NCBI GenBank assembly: GCA_947455605.1
Contig: CANGOX010000029.1
Coordinates: 1 to 35,543, forward strand
Direction: 5' to 3'
Source: Chitinophagaceae bacterium
Lineage (GTDB): Bacteria; Bacteroidota; Bacteroidia; Chitinophagales; Chitinophagaceae
Length of the DNA stretch: 35,543 bases
Shown here piece by piece: positions 9,376 through 18,330 of this stretch (positions within the stretch are counted from its first letter, which is position 1; each line of letters begins with the position of its first letter). The translations under genes were made by a program, and so were the position numbers. Under the pieces are notes generated by a model, which saw only the letters and a program-made list of their open reading frames with translations, had not been told where the DNA came from and searched no databases.

Positions 9376-9406
9376 CAAAATAAAGGTTTTAAACCAACCG
9401 ATTCAA
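9376..9406 (-). promoter_or_regulatory. Possible weak promoter for gmd-fcl
   Basis: On the minus strand TTG is followed by 20 bases and TTATTTTG, one base off the TAnnTTTG consensus. The expected start near 9370 would leave a leader of about 28 bases before gmd. Spacing is right but the -7 box is imperfect. Confidence 0.35.
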
Positions 9407-9481
9407 GGATTTTTTAACGCTCCGATATAATCTTATATTACTTTGATAGAGCTCGATACCCTAGGTGATTGAAAATTTTGC

Positions 9482-11416
9482 TTAGTTTACTTTAAAATGA
9501 TCCAGATTCTCATACACCGAATTGTTACTAAGATATTCAGGAATCATACTTTTAACCAGTTTCACGATCTCGGTCTCATTTCTGCCAGACTGAATCAGCA
9601 CACTTAACTGGTTTATATTCATTTTCACCTCGTTGTAATCATATTCTCTCACCCTCGCAATCAATATCTGATCATGATAAGTTGGAATCGTATTTTCTGC
9701 CGTATTCAATAATTCTTCATGCAGTTTTTCTCCGGGCCTTAATCCTATGTATTTGATATCTATGTCTACGCCGGGGGTTAGTCCTGAGAGCCGGATCATT
9801 TTTTTGGCCAATTCAACGATCTTAACCAGTTTCCCCATATTGAATACAAAGATCTCCCCCCCTTTACCCATACTACCCGCTTCCAATACCAACTGACAGG
9901 CTTCGGGTATGGTCATAAAATAACGGCTGATGTCGGGGTGGGTTACGGTAATAGGGCCTCCCTGGTTGATTTGTTGTGTAAACCTGGGGATGACAGAACC
10001 GTTTGACCCTAATACATTTCCAAAACGGGTTGTAATGAATCTGGTTAAAGTATTAAGCTTTCCTGATTTTTCTGTTTCGGGTGCATTATTGGCTTCTTCT
10101 AATTTGCTGTGATACAAAGACTGTACATATATTTCAGCCATCCGTTTGGTTGCTCCCATTACATTAGTGGGGTTAACTGACTTATCGGATGAGATCATCA
10201 CAAATTTCTGTACGCCATATTGTATCGCCAGATCTGCGATATTCTTGGTGCCTATTACGTTAGTATAAACCGCTTCATAAGGATGAAGTTCCATCATCGG
10301 CACATGTTTATAGGCAGCGGCATGGTACACATAATGCGGCCTGAATTCCTGAAAAATCGATTCCATCCGTTTATAGTCCCGTACATCCCCGATGAAATAT
10401 TTGAATATACCCGGATTATGGGTTTCTCCAAGTCTTAATTCAGATTCATAAAGTGCGGATTCGGCTGTATCTACCAGAATGATGCTACCCGGATCAAATG
10501 AAGCCAGTTGTCTGACAATTTCACTTCCGATTGAGCCGGCCGCACCGGTTACTAATATGCGTTTATTTTTCAGCTGGTTTGCTATCTGTTCATTATCGAT
10601 ATGTATGGGTGCCCGTTCCAGTAATTCTTCAATCTTGATATTATGAATCTGACGGGTAGATAATTGGCCATTCACCCATTCTTTAACTGGGGGAGTGAGT
10701 AAGACCTTAACGCCTTTATCAAGGCAAATATCTACGATCTCGTTCTTTTTCTCTGCAGAAAGAGTTTCTGTGGCAATGATGAGCTCTTCAGGTTTTTCGC
10801 TGATGATGATATCTCTTAGTTGTGATGAGTGATATACTTTGACCCCATCTACCACTTTCTTTTTCTTATTCAGATCATCATCAATAAAAGCAACAATCCG
10901 ATAGTTCATCCGGGGCTGTTGCTCAAGGGTACGCTTTGTGGAAATTCCCTCGTCTGTTGCTCCGTAAATAAGAACATATTTACTATCCACTTTCAGATTC
11001 TTGAAATAAGCAAAAAAGTGCTTGATGGCAATCCGGTAGAGAATGAGCAGCACAAACCCAATGAACCCGTTAATGACAAGAATCGTAAGAGAAATAAAAG
11101 ATTTATGAAAGAAGGTAGATGCAATAAGGTACACAATAATAAAACCGGCGCTGATCATGGCTACGGCCACCAGAATTTTAAATGTATCCTGGATGGTGGT
11201 AAGGCGTATAATACCGGCGTAGGTTTTCAGAAAAATAAAAACCGGTGTGCTGATAGCCACCAATATTACCGCATTCTTAAAAACAATCGATTTGTCTATC
11301 TGGCTAAAGCTGAAGTCATTTTTTATCAGATATGACATCCAAAAAGACATGATCATAATGAAAATGTCGATAAAGAAAACAGCCCATTCCGGTAAAATAT
11401 TGATCCGTTTAAACAT
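9482..11416 (-). CDS. pglF: Membrane-bound UDP-GlcNAc 4,6-dehydratase (PglF/WbpM type)
   Basis: A 644-residue protein with four predicted membrane helices in the first 130 residues, a first Rossmann-like domain (about 147-260) and a C-terminal SDR dehydratase domain with TGAAGSIG at 290-297. The usual catalytic Tyr is replaced by Met (SSDK at 409-412, Met420, Lys424 in NVMGATKR), the SMK signature of PglF, WbpM and relatives. It should turn UDP-GlcNAc into UDP-4-keto-6-deoxy-GlcNAc at the inner membrane. Following the PglC, PglD and PglE genes, it completes the UDP-N,N'-diacetylbacillosamine set. Related enzymes also serve other amino-sugar pathways (FucNAc, QuiNAc), so the product is inferred from neighbours. 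Confidence 0.92.
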   Translation of the reverse strand: MFKRINILPEWAVFFIDIFIMIMSFWMSYLIKNDFSFSQIDKSIVFKNAVILVAISTPVFIFLKTYAGIIRLTTIQDTFKILVAVAMISAGFIIVYLIASTFFHKSFISLTILVINGFIGFVLLILYRIAIKHFFAYFKNLKVDSKYVLIYGATDEGISTKRTLEQQPRMNYRIVAFIDDDLNKKKKVVDGVKVYHSSQLRDIIISEKPEELIIATETLSAEKKNEIVDICLDKGVKVLLTPPVKEWVNGQLSTRQIHNIKIEELLERAPIHIDNEQIANQLKNKRILVTGAAGSIGSEIVRQLASFDPGSIILVDTAESALYESELRLGETHNPGIFKYFIGDVRDYKRMESIFQEFRPHYVYHAAAYKHVPMMELHPYEAVYTNVIGTKNIADLAIQYGVQKFVMISSDKSVNPTNVMGATKRMAEIYVQSLYHSKLEEANNAPETEKSGKLNTLTRFITTRFGNVLGSNGSVIPRFTQQINQGGPITVTHPDISRYFMTIPEACQLVLEAGSMGKGGEIFVFNMGKLVKIVELAKKMIRLSGLTPGVDIDIKYIGLRPGEKLHEELLNTAENTIPTYHDQILIARVREYDYNEVKMNINQLSVLIQSGRNETEIVKLVKSMIPEYLSNNSVYENLDHFKVN

Positions 11417-11533
11417 ATCAGTTCATTAATTCAACCCGCTTACTAAAATAGTGATAGGTTCGTGTTATGTGTACTAAGTTACTTGAATTCTAAGTATCGC
11501 CTGTGCAACCGCAGAATCACCAATCTGTTTTGT

Positions 11534-12661
11534 TTATAGTATTTCTTTCATTTTCAAAACCACTCTCTCAAGATCAGCTATTAAAAGATTGGATCCTGAT
11601 GGAAGGCATAACCCATGCTCAAATAGATTTTGTGATACCTTTTCGCCAAAATACGGTGCTCCGGTAAAAACCGGTTGCATATGCATGGGTTTCCAAAGCG
11701 GTCTTGATTCTATATTGTCTTTTTCTAAATGTAACCGGATATCTTCCCTTGTAACTCCATTTGTTTTTTTAGGGTCTACCAAAATTGAGGTTAGCCATCG
11801 ATTACTGAAGCTATCGGATAATTCAGGTTGAAATGAAATTCCTGGAATATCCTTTACTGCCTTTTCATAAAAGGCATAATTCGCTCTTCGTTGACTGATC
11901 CTGTCATTCAATACCATCATTTGTCCCCTACCAATACCTGCCAGAACATTACTCATTCGATAATTATAGCCGATATGGCTATGTTGATAATGAGGGGCTG
12001 TATCTCTTGCCTGTGTTGCCAGGAAACGGGCCTGTTTGATCCAATCGCTATTTTCCGAAAGCAATGCCCCCCCTCCTGAAGTAGTAATAATTTTATTTCC
12101 GTTAAAACTCAAAACGCCAAAATCACCAAAAGAACCACAGGCTTTACCATGCCAGGTAGAACCGAGCGCTTCAGCAGCATCTTCTATAACAGGTATTTCG
12201 TATTGTTTTGCAATAGCAATGATTGCCTCCAACTTAGCGGGCATTCCGTAGAGATGAACGGGGATGATCGCTTTAGGCTTTTTGCCTAAAGATGTGTATT
12301 TTTTAATGGCTTCTTCAAGATATAAAGGATCCATATTCCAGGTATCCGCTTCTGAATCTATAAAAACAGGTGTTGCTCCCAGATAAAGGATCGGATTTGC
12401 AGAAGCCGAAAAAGTAAAACTCTGACAAATAACTATGTCGTCTTTTTGAACACCTAAAATCATTAAGGCCAGGTGAATGGCCGCTGTGCCGGAACTTAAT
12501 GCAGCAGCATGTCCGATTTTATTGTATTCACAAAGATCCTGTTCAAACCCATCCACGTTAGGACCAAGCGGTGCAATCCAATTGGTAGTAAATGCCTCTT
12601 CCACAAATCCTTTTTCTGCTTGTCCCATGTGCGGAGAGGAGAGCCATATCTTTTTGTTCAT
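11534..12661 (-). CDS. pglE: DegT/DnrJ/EryC1 aminotransferase (PglE-like)
   Basis: A 375-residue PLP-dependent sugar aminotransferase, predicted to aminate C4 of UDP-4-keto-6-deoxy-GlcNAc. SSGTAA (56-61) contacts the PLP phosphate and Lys190 in SFNGNK is the Schiff-base lysine; EDAAEALGS (160-168) is the conserved Asp segment. The N-terminal phrase IWLSSPHMG and the family length favour the ATG at 12661 over an in-frame start at 12754, which would add 31 residues overlapping the acetyltransferase gene. It begins one base after that gene's stop. Neighbours with PglC-, PglD- and PglF-like functions support PglE rather than another DegT enzyme. Confidence 0.92.
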   Translation of the reverse strand: MNKKIWLSSPHMGQAEKGFVEEAFTTNWIAPLGPNVDGFEQDLCEYNKIGHAAALSSGTAAIHLALMILGVQKDDIVICQSFTFSASANPILYLGATPVFIDSEADTWNMDPLYLEEAIKKYTSLGKKPKAIIPVHLYGMPAKLEAIIAIAKQYEIPVIEDAAEALGSTWHGKACGSFGDFGVLSFNGNKIITTSGGGALLSENSDWIKQARFLATQARDTAPHYQHSHIGYNYRMSNVLAGIGRGQMMVLNDRISQRRANYAFYEKAVKDIPGISFQPELSDSFSNRWLTSILVDPKKTNGVTREDIRLHLEKDNIESRPLWKPMHMQPVFTGAPYFGEKVSQNLFEHGLCLPSGSNLLIADLERVVLKMKEIL

Positions 12662-12662
12662 T

Positions 12663-13265
12663 CTATGGTTTATTGTATTTAATAATTTTGCCGGGAACAC
12701 CCACCACCACAGCATGATCGGGAATATCTTCAATAATAACAGCTCCGGCTCCAATGGTTACCCATTTACCGATATGGATACCCTGAATCACAGAACTACC
12801 GATACCGATATGGCTGCCTTCGCCTATCATTACGTTACCGGCAAGTGCTGCATTAGGTGAGATATGTACAAAATCTCCTATTAAGCAATCATGATCAACA
12901 GAAGCATTGGTATTAATAATACAGTGTTTCCCGATGGTTGTTCCTGAATTAATCGAAACACCCGCCATTACTACCGACCCTTTGTCTATCAAGCTGCGTT
13001 TGGAAATATTGGCAGAGGGGTGTATAGCTGTTCCCAACTCCGCCTTGCTTTCTTCAGCTACGCTTTTGCGAAGATGATTATTACCTATCGCAATAATTAT
13101 CGGATAGCCGCCGGGAATTTCCTGCGTTACAGGATAACCTATTACTTCAGTTATAGATCGATCAGCATCTACCATCTGCTGAACGGTTCCCCCTGATAAT
13201 TCAATCACTTCAGCAATTACTTTTGCATGACCACCTGCCCCGATTAAAATAATACCATTATTCAT
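12663..13265 (-). CDS. pglD: UDP-bacillosamine N-acetyltransferase (PglD-like)
   Basis: A 200-residue acetyltransferase of the NeuD/PglD family: an N-terminal Rossmann-like sugar-nucleotide domain with GAGGHAKV (9-16), then a left-handed beta-helix of hexapeptide repeats from about residue 95. His125 in NASVDHDCLIG matches the catalytic His of C. jejuni PglD, and His134 also sits where an active-site His is expected (from memory of the family). It would use acetyl-CoA to acetylate the C4 amine, giving UDP-N,N'-diacetylbacillosamine. It lies between the PglC gene (12 bases) and the PglE gene (1 base). Confidence 0.92.
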   Translation of the reverse strand: MNNGIILIGAGGHAKVIAEVIELSGGTVQQMVDADRSITEVIGYPVTQEIPGGYPIIIAIGNNHLRKSVAEESKAELGTAIHPSANISKRSLIDKGSVVMAGVSINSGTTIGKHCIINTNASVDHDCLIGDFVHISPNAALAGNVMIGEGSHIGIGSSVIQGIHIGKWVTIGAGAVIIEDIPDHAVVVGVPGKIIKYNKP

Positions 13266-13277
13266 ATAACGGCCGTT

Positions 13278-13880
13278 TTACTCTTTTTTAAATTTTTCCA
13301 TGGTTACCATATGAGTTGAATTGATCCCCTCACTCGTTATTACCTTTCTGATTGTGAGAAATATAATACGCATATCCAACAGAAAACTGATATTATTTAC
13401 ATACCATACATCGTAGGCAAACTTCTGATTCCAGCTGATATTATTTCGCCCATTCACCTGCGCCCAACCGGTAATACCCGGCATAACATCATGTCGCCGT
13501 GCCTGCAATGTACTATATATAGGCAGGTATTCGGGCAACAATGGACGTGGCCCTATGAGGCTCATGTCGCCTTTGATCACATTCAATAATTGAGGTATCT
13601 CATCCAGGGATGTTTTTCTAAGAAAGGAACCCATCATAGTCAGTCTCTCAACGTCAGGCAATAATTCTCCTTTTTCATTTCTTGCTTCATTCATTGTCTT
13701 GAACTTGATCAGTTCAAATAATCTGGCATCTTTACCCGGCCTTATCTGGAAGAAAAATGGCTGTCCCTTCATTACAATAAATAAAATGACTGTAATGACC
13801 AGAAAAAGCGGCAATAATAGTATAAATAATATCAGTGAAACCAGTAAGTCGAAAATTCTTTTTATATACTTTTTGTACAT
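13278..13880 (-). CDS. pglC: Monotopic phosphoglycosyl transferase (PglC-like)
   Basis: At 200 residues this is the minimal form of the bacterial sugar transferase family: one hydrophobic reentrant segment (about 12-37), the Asp93-Glu94 catalytic dyad in KTSLDEIPQL, the RPGKDAR motif (47-53), KGDMSLIGPRPL (103-114) and PGITGWAQVNGR. It lacks the extra membrane helices and CoA-binding-like domain of WbaP. It should move phospho-diNAc-bacillosamine from UDP to undecaprenyl phosphate, starting glycan assembly on the cytoplasmic face. The three following genes make that donor. Other small sugar transferases use different donors, so the substrate is inferred from context. Confidence 0.92.
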   Translation of the reverse strand: MYKKYIKRIFDLLVSLILFILLLPLFLVITVILFIVMKGQPFFFQIRPGKDARLFELIKFKTMNEARNEKGELLPDVERLTMMGSFLRKTSLDEIPQLLNVIKGDMSLIGPRPLLPEYLPIYSTLQARRHDVMPGITGWAQVNGRNNISWNQKFAYDVWYVNNISFLLDMRIIFLTIRKVITSEGINSTHMVTMEKFKKE

Positions 13881-13910
13881 AGATATTTATCTAAAAAAAA
13901 TCCGGAGCAA

Positions 13911-14882
13911 TTACCTGAAATAACCCAATATCACAAGTATGAATAACAATATCCGATGAGCGGGCTTACGTCTGAAATTGGATATAGCAAAAGCTACTCT
14001 AACTCTTGATACAAAAGAAGACGCATGATAAGAACCGATTAATTTCATAAACGATGGGTGCTTATCTGTATCATTATATAATTCATCGATCATTACAATA
14101 TGTCTGCGATACCAGCCTGAGCGAAAAAGATCCAGTAACTTAACAACTCCTTTCCATCCCGAATTTGTTCCATATGCATTACCACTATGCTGACGGTATA
14201 TGATATAGGCATTATTATCAACAAACCATGTGAAACCACCTATTCTGGTTAATGCATAGGTTGACCAGTCGTGCGAAGCATTTTCCGGTATATGGTTATA
14301 TATCTGATGCAGTCGGTTTTGCATATAAAAAGCCGCATCTTTTCCAAGCACAAGCGAACACCCGGCCGAGGCGGCTTCAAAATAATGATCCCACGGCGTT
14401 TGCCTGTTTGATTTATAGTTCAACAGATACCGGAATAGTTTTGAAATCAAGGAAGCAGATCCTATTGGTTTGCCGTTGGCATCTCCCGGCTGCAGGTTGC
14501 TTGCATAACAGCTCACCTGATTATTTTTAATCGCATCAACTGCAGCTTCCAGTTTATGGTCTAACCAAATGTCATCCTGGTCGCTATAAGCTACATAATC
14601 TATCCCACTAAGATCAACATCCCGAAGAATGCTGAAAAAATTTTTTGTAACATTCAGTTGTTCGGATTTTGTATCCAGCAAAAAAATATTCTTATTTGAT
14701 TGTTGATAATTATCAATAACCGTTCTTGTATGATCGGTTGAATTATCATCTCTAATAAATATAGATACCTGAACGTTTCTTTGGGTCAGTATCGAATCAA
14801 GCTGTTCGCCAAGGTATTTATCGCCATTATATGTGGCCATTAATACCGCAATATGGGGAATCGGGTTACCAATTATTTCCAT
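13911..14882 (-). CDS. Family 2 glycosyltransferase, rhamnosyltransferase-like
   Basis: A 323-residue GT-A enzyme with the GT2 start IAVLMATYNGDKYL (11-24), the nucleotide-binding DDNSTD (45-50) and the acidic motif YSDQDDIW (99-106) typical of the rhamnosyltransferase-like GT2 group. The region after residue 220 is variable and probably sets acceptor choice. It lies just upstream of the PglC gene, so it may add one of the first sugars to the lipid-linked primer; donor and acceptor cannot be read from sequence. Confidence 0.9.
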   Translation of the reverse strand: MEIIGNPIPHIAVLMATYNGDKYLGEQLDSILTQRNVQVSIFIRDDNSTDHTRTVIDNYQQSNKNIFLLDTKSEQLNVTKNFFSILRDVDLSGIDYVAYSDQDDIWLDHKLEAAVDAIKNNQVSCYASNLQPGDANGKPIGSASLISKLFRYLLNYKSNRQTPWDHYFEAASAGCSLVLGKDAAFYMQNRLHQIYNHIPENASHDWSTYALTRIGGFTWFVDNNAYIIYRQHSGNAYGTNSGWKGVVKLLDLFRSGWYRRHIVMIDELYNDTDKHPSFMKLIGSYHASSFVSRVRVAFAISNFRRKPAHRILLFILVILGYFR

Positions 14883-14892
14883 GTAATACAGG

Positions 14893-15870
14893 TCAGGTTA
14901 TCGGACAAAAATCATCTGTTTTATTCAGCAGTTGATTGAATAGAGGTAGTGTTGCTTCAAAAACAGTTTTATGCGCAAGCCAGCAATCTTCCAATGTGGG
15001 CAACTCACAGGTCTTATTCAGTAAAATATCACTGATAAATTTTTTAGACATAACACTTACACTTACATCCCCTTCAAAAAGAATGGGGGTTAGTGGTATT
15101 TTCTCAATCACCGAAGATTCAAATGCCTGACGGGAAGAGTTATCAATAATCCAACGATAATTTTCTGTCATCAGCAACTCTGTGGGCATTTGTTGGTGCC
15201 CTGCTTCATAGTTCAGCAGCAGTGTACTCTTATTGGAATCATTCTCTATCTGTAGTTGCCCAGACACATCATATTTAGCCCGCTTTGTAAGATACAGTTT
15301 GGGGTCTAACCGGTTTTCTGTGATATTGATCTTGTTTGCTTCAGTAAGAAAAACAAAAAGATCGATCGTATGGAGTCCGTTTGTGCATAAACCATGGTTT
15401 CCGCCTATGGAATGATAAACCAGTTTTTCGGAAGGACTGATTTTGCTTTTAATATATTGCCATACCGGGTAATTTCTGGTTTTGCAGTTTACCCAGACTT
15501 TTGCATCATGTTTTTGGGCTAATGCCATTATCTGCTGATAATCGTCCGCAGATTGCGTTACTATTTTTTCAATCAGAAAATAACGATAGCCTGCAGCCAG
15601 TGCTTTTTCAAAAACAGATAACCGCACATCTGATTGTGTAGCTATCACAGCCATTCCACCGGAGGAAGGGCAACTGCTGATATCTGTATGCCAGTTTACG
15701 GTAAGTGTAGACATGTCTCGGCCAACTTCAAGCATTCTTTTAGTAGCTGTTTCTCTGGCTTTTTCTCCAGGTTCAACAATGTCTATTTGTGAGATATGAT
15801 CCTGTGAAACAGCGGCCTGTAAAAAACGGCTTCCCAATTCGCCACAGCCGATTATGAGCATTTTATTCAT
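14893..15870 (-). CDS. Divergent Gfo/Idh/MocA-like NAD(P)-binding protein
   Basis: A 325-residue protein with an N-terminal dinucleotide fold (GCGELGSR, 8-15) and a C-terminal alpha/beta domain like that of Gfo/Idh/MocA oxidoreductases. The segment that normally reads EKP is EKI here (101-103), and HTIDLF in the GGNHGLCTNGLHTIDLF stretch may hold the catalytic His. It is the last of four tightly spaced genes (cytidylyltransferase, hydroxyacid dehydrogenase, SDR, this one), suggesting that it acts on the sugar this set makes. The altered EKP motif makes it unclear whether it reduces a sugar, oxidises one, or has another role. Confidence 0.8.
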   Translation of the reverse strand: MNKMLIIGCGELGSRFLQAAVSQDHISQIDIVEPGEKARETATKRMLEVGRDMSTLTVNWHTDISSCPSSGGMAVIATQSDVRLSVFEKALAAGYRYFLIEKIVTQSADDYQQIMALAQKHDAKVWVNCKTRNYPVWQYIKSKISPSEKLVYHSIGGNHGLCTNGLHTIDLFVFLTEANKINITENRLDPKLYLTKRAKYDVSGQLQIENDSNKSTLLLNYEAGHQQMPTELLMTENYRWIIDNSSRQAFESSVIEKIPLTPILFEGDVSVSVMSKKFISDILLNKTCELPTLEDCWLAHKTVFEATLPLFNQLLNKTDDFCPIT

Positions 15871-15888
15871 ATTCTTATTTAAGGATCC

Positions 15889-16641
15889 TTATACAGGATC
15901 ATGTAATCGTGCACCGATACCACCATCCAGTTCATATACCCCGCCGTTCATAAACTTAGCTTTTTCAGATGCAAGAAAAACAGCAAGATCAGCCACTTCA
16001 CGAGGTTCACCTATTCTGCCAACAGGATGCATTTTGGAAAGTGTTGAAAAGCCTTCCGGATTATTTTCAAAGCCGGCTTTGAGCATTGATGTTGCCACAG
16101 CAGCAGGAGCGATGGCATTGATCCGTATTCTTGACCCTAACTCTACTGCCATAGCTCTGGTTAACCCGGATAATGCGGCTTTGCTGGTTGCATAAGCTAC
16201 AAAATTAGGTTTGGTAAGTTTTGCGTGAATACTGGAGATATTGATCACAGAACCCTGCATCATTTCCAGTTCAAAAAGGAAATGTTGTATCAAAAAAAAT
16301 GGTGCCGCAGCATTTGTATTTAAAGTCCGCATCATATCCCGAACAGTCATTTCACTCAATGGTTTGATGATCTGCAGGGCTGCATTGTTAACGAGTACTT
16401 TTAGTCCTGCACCGTTCAATACCGAACGGATCAGTTCATAAAACTCATTGGCTTCTGTTTCGTTCTCAATGAGCCTTTCAAGATTGATCTGAAAGAAATA
16501 ATCAATATTTGGCACATTCACCGGAGGAATCAGATCCGTTGCGATGATCTGATAACCGGCTTCGTGAAAGCCTTGTACTAAAGCGCCACCAATACCACCG
16601 GAAACACCGGTGATCAATGCAAAAGGCTTATCTGTATGCAT
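15889..16641 (-). CDS. Short-chain dehydrogenase/reductase in the second CMP-sugar block
   Basis: A classical 250-residue SDR: TGVSGGIG at 11-18 for the cofactor, NNAA at 85-88, catalytic Ser in NISS (134-137), and Tyr150/Lys154 in YATSK. It should oxidise or reduce a hydroxyl or keto group of a small substrate, here probably a sugar or sugar acid. It starts 5 bases after the hydroxyacid dehydrogenase gene and is followed by the Gfo-like gene, so the three oxidoreductases are likely made together. FabG-like function cannot be excluded from motifs alone, but the context argues against it. Confidence 0.9.
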   Translation of the reverse strand: MHTDKPFALITGVSGGIGGALVQGFHEAGYQIIATDLIPPVNVPNIDYFFQINLERLIENETEANEFYELIRSVLNGAGLKVLVNNAALQIIKPLSEMTVRDMMRTLNTNAAAPFFLIQHFLFELEMMQGSVINISSIHAKLTKPNFVAYATSKAALSGLTRAMAVELGSRIRINAIAPAAVATSMLKAGFENNPEGFSTLSKMHPVGRIGEPREVADLAVFLASEKAKFMNGGVYELDGGIGARLHDPV

Positions 16642-16646
16642 ACAAA

Positions 16647-17591
16647 TTAATTATTTGTTTTAGAAAGAAATTCAACCATCCGGTCAATGGCAAGAAGACT
16701 CGCCCTTCTTACCGCATCTTTTGTATTCGAACCATTATGTGCCCCTAAGATATTCAAAGGCATTTTTCGCAATGGAGAACTATTCGAAAGGGGTTCTTCT
16801 TCAAATACGTCCAGTGCAGCAGCAGCTACCTGCCCGGTATTGAGTGCGCTGATCAAAGCTGCTTCGTTTATCAATGGGCCTCTGGAAACATTAACTACAT
16901 ATACTCCTTTTTTGCACTCCCGTAAAATAGTTTCATTCAACATGTGACGGTTAAACGCATTTAATGAACAGGTAAACACCAGAAAATCCATTTCATTCGA
17001 TTGCAAAGGCCAAATAGCCCTGTTGATTCCTTTAATGTCATCTATAGGAACCCCGGGATCATATGCCGTTACCAGCATATCGCATGCCAATAATCTTTTT
17101 ACTAAATGTTTTCCAATATCACCCAAACCAATGACTCCGATTTTTTTACCCGCCAGACTGATACCTGCCGGTTTAGGCCACGCATTCTCGGTAATATGAT
17201 TCTCGCGATCGATAAAAAAAATATGGCGGGCAAGGCCGATTACATAGGCCAGTGCAATATCTGCAACTTCTGCACCAAACATCATTGGTGTATTGGTAAT
17301 AGGGATATCCAGTTCATTGCAGGCAGCTAAATCTACATTGTCTATACCGATCCCCCATTTTACCGCAGCTTTCAATTTTCCGGATCTTCCCGATTGGAAT
17401 ACCTGTTTTGTTGCTGGGTCATCTCCGATTATCCATCCATCATATTCAGGTAATTTTTTTATTAGTTCCTCTTCACTCAATACCTGCGTAACTTTTGCAG
17501 GAACCAGTTCCAGCCCTTTTTCTGCGGCAAGCGGAATAAATTCTTTGATCAGACCTATCATTGGCGGACAGGTTACCAATATTCTCTTCAT
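16647..17591 (-). CDS. D-2-hydroxyacid dehydrogenase (PGDH-like) in the second CMP-sugar block
   Basis: A 314-residue NAD-dependent D-isomer 2-hydroxyacid dehydrogenase. KWGIGIDNVDL (78-88) is the typical substrate-side motif, GLGDIG (155-160) binds NAD, and the catalytic set is complete: Arg237 in NVSRGPL, Glu264 in DVFEEEP and His285. The His lies in the unusual context GAHNGSNT instead of the common TPHIAS. Lacking the regulatory tail of SerA, it is probably not the serine-pathway enzyme. Its ATG overlaps the cytidylyltransferase stop by four bases, which ties its function to that enzyme: it could interconvert a 2-hydroxy and a 2-keto sugar acid. Confidence 0.92.
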   Translation of the reverse strand: MKRILVTCPPMIGLIKEFIPLAAEKGLELVPAKVTQVLSEEELIKKLPEYDGWIIGDDPATKQVFQSGRSGKLKAAVKWGIGIDNVDLAACNELDIPITNTPMMFGAEVADIALAYVIGLARHIFFIDRENHITENAWPKPAGISLAGKKIGVIGLGDIGKHLVKRLLACDMLVTAYDPGVPIDDIKGINRAIWPLQSNEMDFLVFTCSLNAFNRHMLNETILRECKKGVYVVNVSRGPLINEAALISALNTGQVAAAALDVFEEEPLSNSSPLRKMPLNILGAHNGSNTKDAVRRASLLAIDRMVEFLSKTNN

Positions 17592-18271
17592 TTAGTTATT
17601 TTTTTCAGATAGTCGGCAGCAATTACTGCAAAATCCCAGTCAGTTGCGTCATCAATATCAATCGATTCAAAACGAGGGGTAGTAAATAAAACAGGCGACT
17701 TGCCAATTCTTGCCTGAGTAGACTGGAAACTCTTACGGGTAAAAAGATAAAGATTCGAGTTTTCCTCATACCAGGGTTCAAGATCCTGTGTTCTTAACAG
17801 GTTATCAGGGTCGTGATTAACGGCAGACCCATCGGCCCTGTAAAACCGGGTTTGCACCAGATCAACCGAGAAGAGTGAGTCTGCGGTACCGGCTTCAAGC
17901 CCGAATCTGAAACGACTGATCGCTTCTTCAATTGTTGTTACACTCAAAAACGGATTGGTGGTATGTGTCATCAGGTAAAAATCTGCCTCTACATTCATTA
18001 GATCATCTTCCAAAACCCGGTTCATACTCATCATATCCCCACATAATTCCGGTTTACGATCACGTATCATAATCCTGTTGGATTCCTCTAACCCATGTTC
18101 TGATAGAATTTGCCTGGCGTCTGTGTTAATCACAATAAGATCAATGGCATCAACAGAAAGTAAGGTATCGAGCACCCATCTAAAAAGTGGTTTACCACTA
18201 AATTCACGAAAATTTTTTCCTGAAACCCTTTCACTATGACCCTTCATGGGAAGTAAAGCTACTATTCTCAC
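17588..18271 (-). CDS. Acylneuraminate cytidylyltransferase family protein, second copy
   Basis: A 227-residue nucleotidyltransferase of the NeuA/KdsB group. The nucleotide-binding start reads LLPMKGHSERVSGKNF (6-21), THTTNPF (102-108) follows, and SIDIDDATDWDF (203-214) holds the metal-binding acids. Such enzymes activate 2-keto sugar acids with CTP. It differs clearly from the NeuA encoded at 25497-26210 and probably has another substrate. It starts with GTG; no ATG lies between it and the stop six codons upstream. A gap of 59 bases separates it from the hydrolase gene, and it overlaps the dehydrogenase gene by four bases. Confidence 0.9.
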   Translation of the reverse strand: MRIVALLPMKGHSERVSGKNFREFSGKPLFRWVLDTLLSVDAIDLIVINTDARQILSEHGLEESNRIMIRDRKPELCGDMMSMNRVLEDDLMNVEADFYLMTHTTNPFLSVTTIEEAISRFRFGLEAGTADSLFSVDLVQTRFYRADGSAVNHDPDNLLRTQDLEPWYEENSNLYLFTRKSFQSTQARIGKSPVLFTTPRFESIDIDDATDWDFAVIAADYLKKITK

Positions 18272-18330
18272 CTGCGGATATTTTACTTATTAATTATGTA
18301 TGGATAGTGCTGCTGTTATCTGGAAATGTT

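Noticed and set aside
10829..11335. Plus-strand frame of 168 codons, with similar ones at 8278-8700, 7812-8174 and 23976-24419
   Set aside because: They lie antisense within well-supported genes and their translations are low-complexity or show no recognisable domain.
11534..12754. Longer aminotransferase start at 12754
   Set aside because: The extra 31 residues are hydrophobic, unlike the family, and overlap the PglD-like coding sequence.
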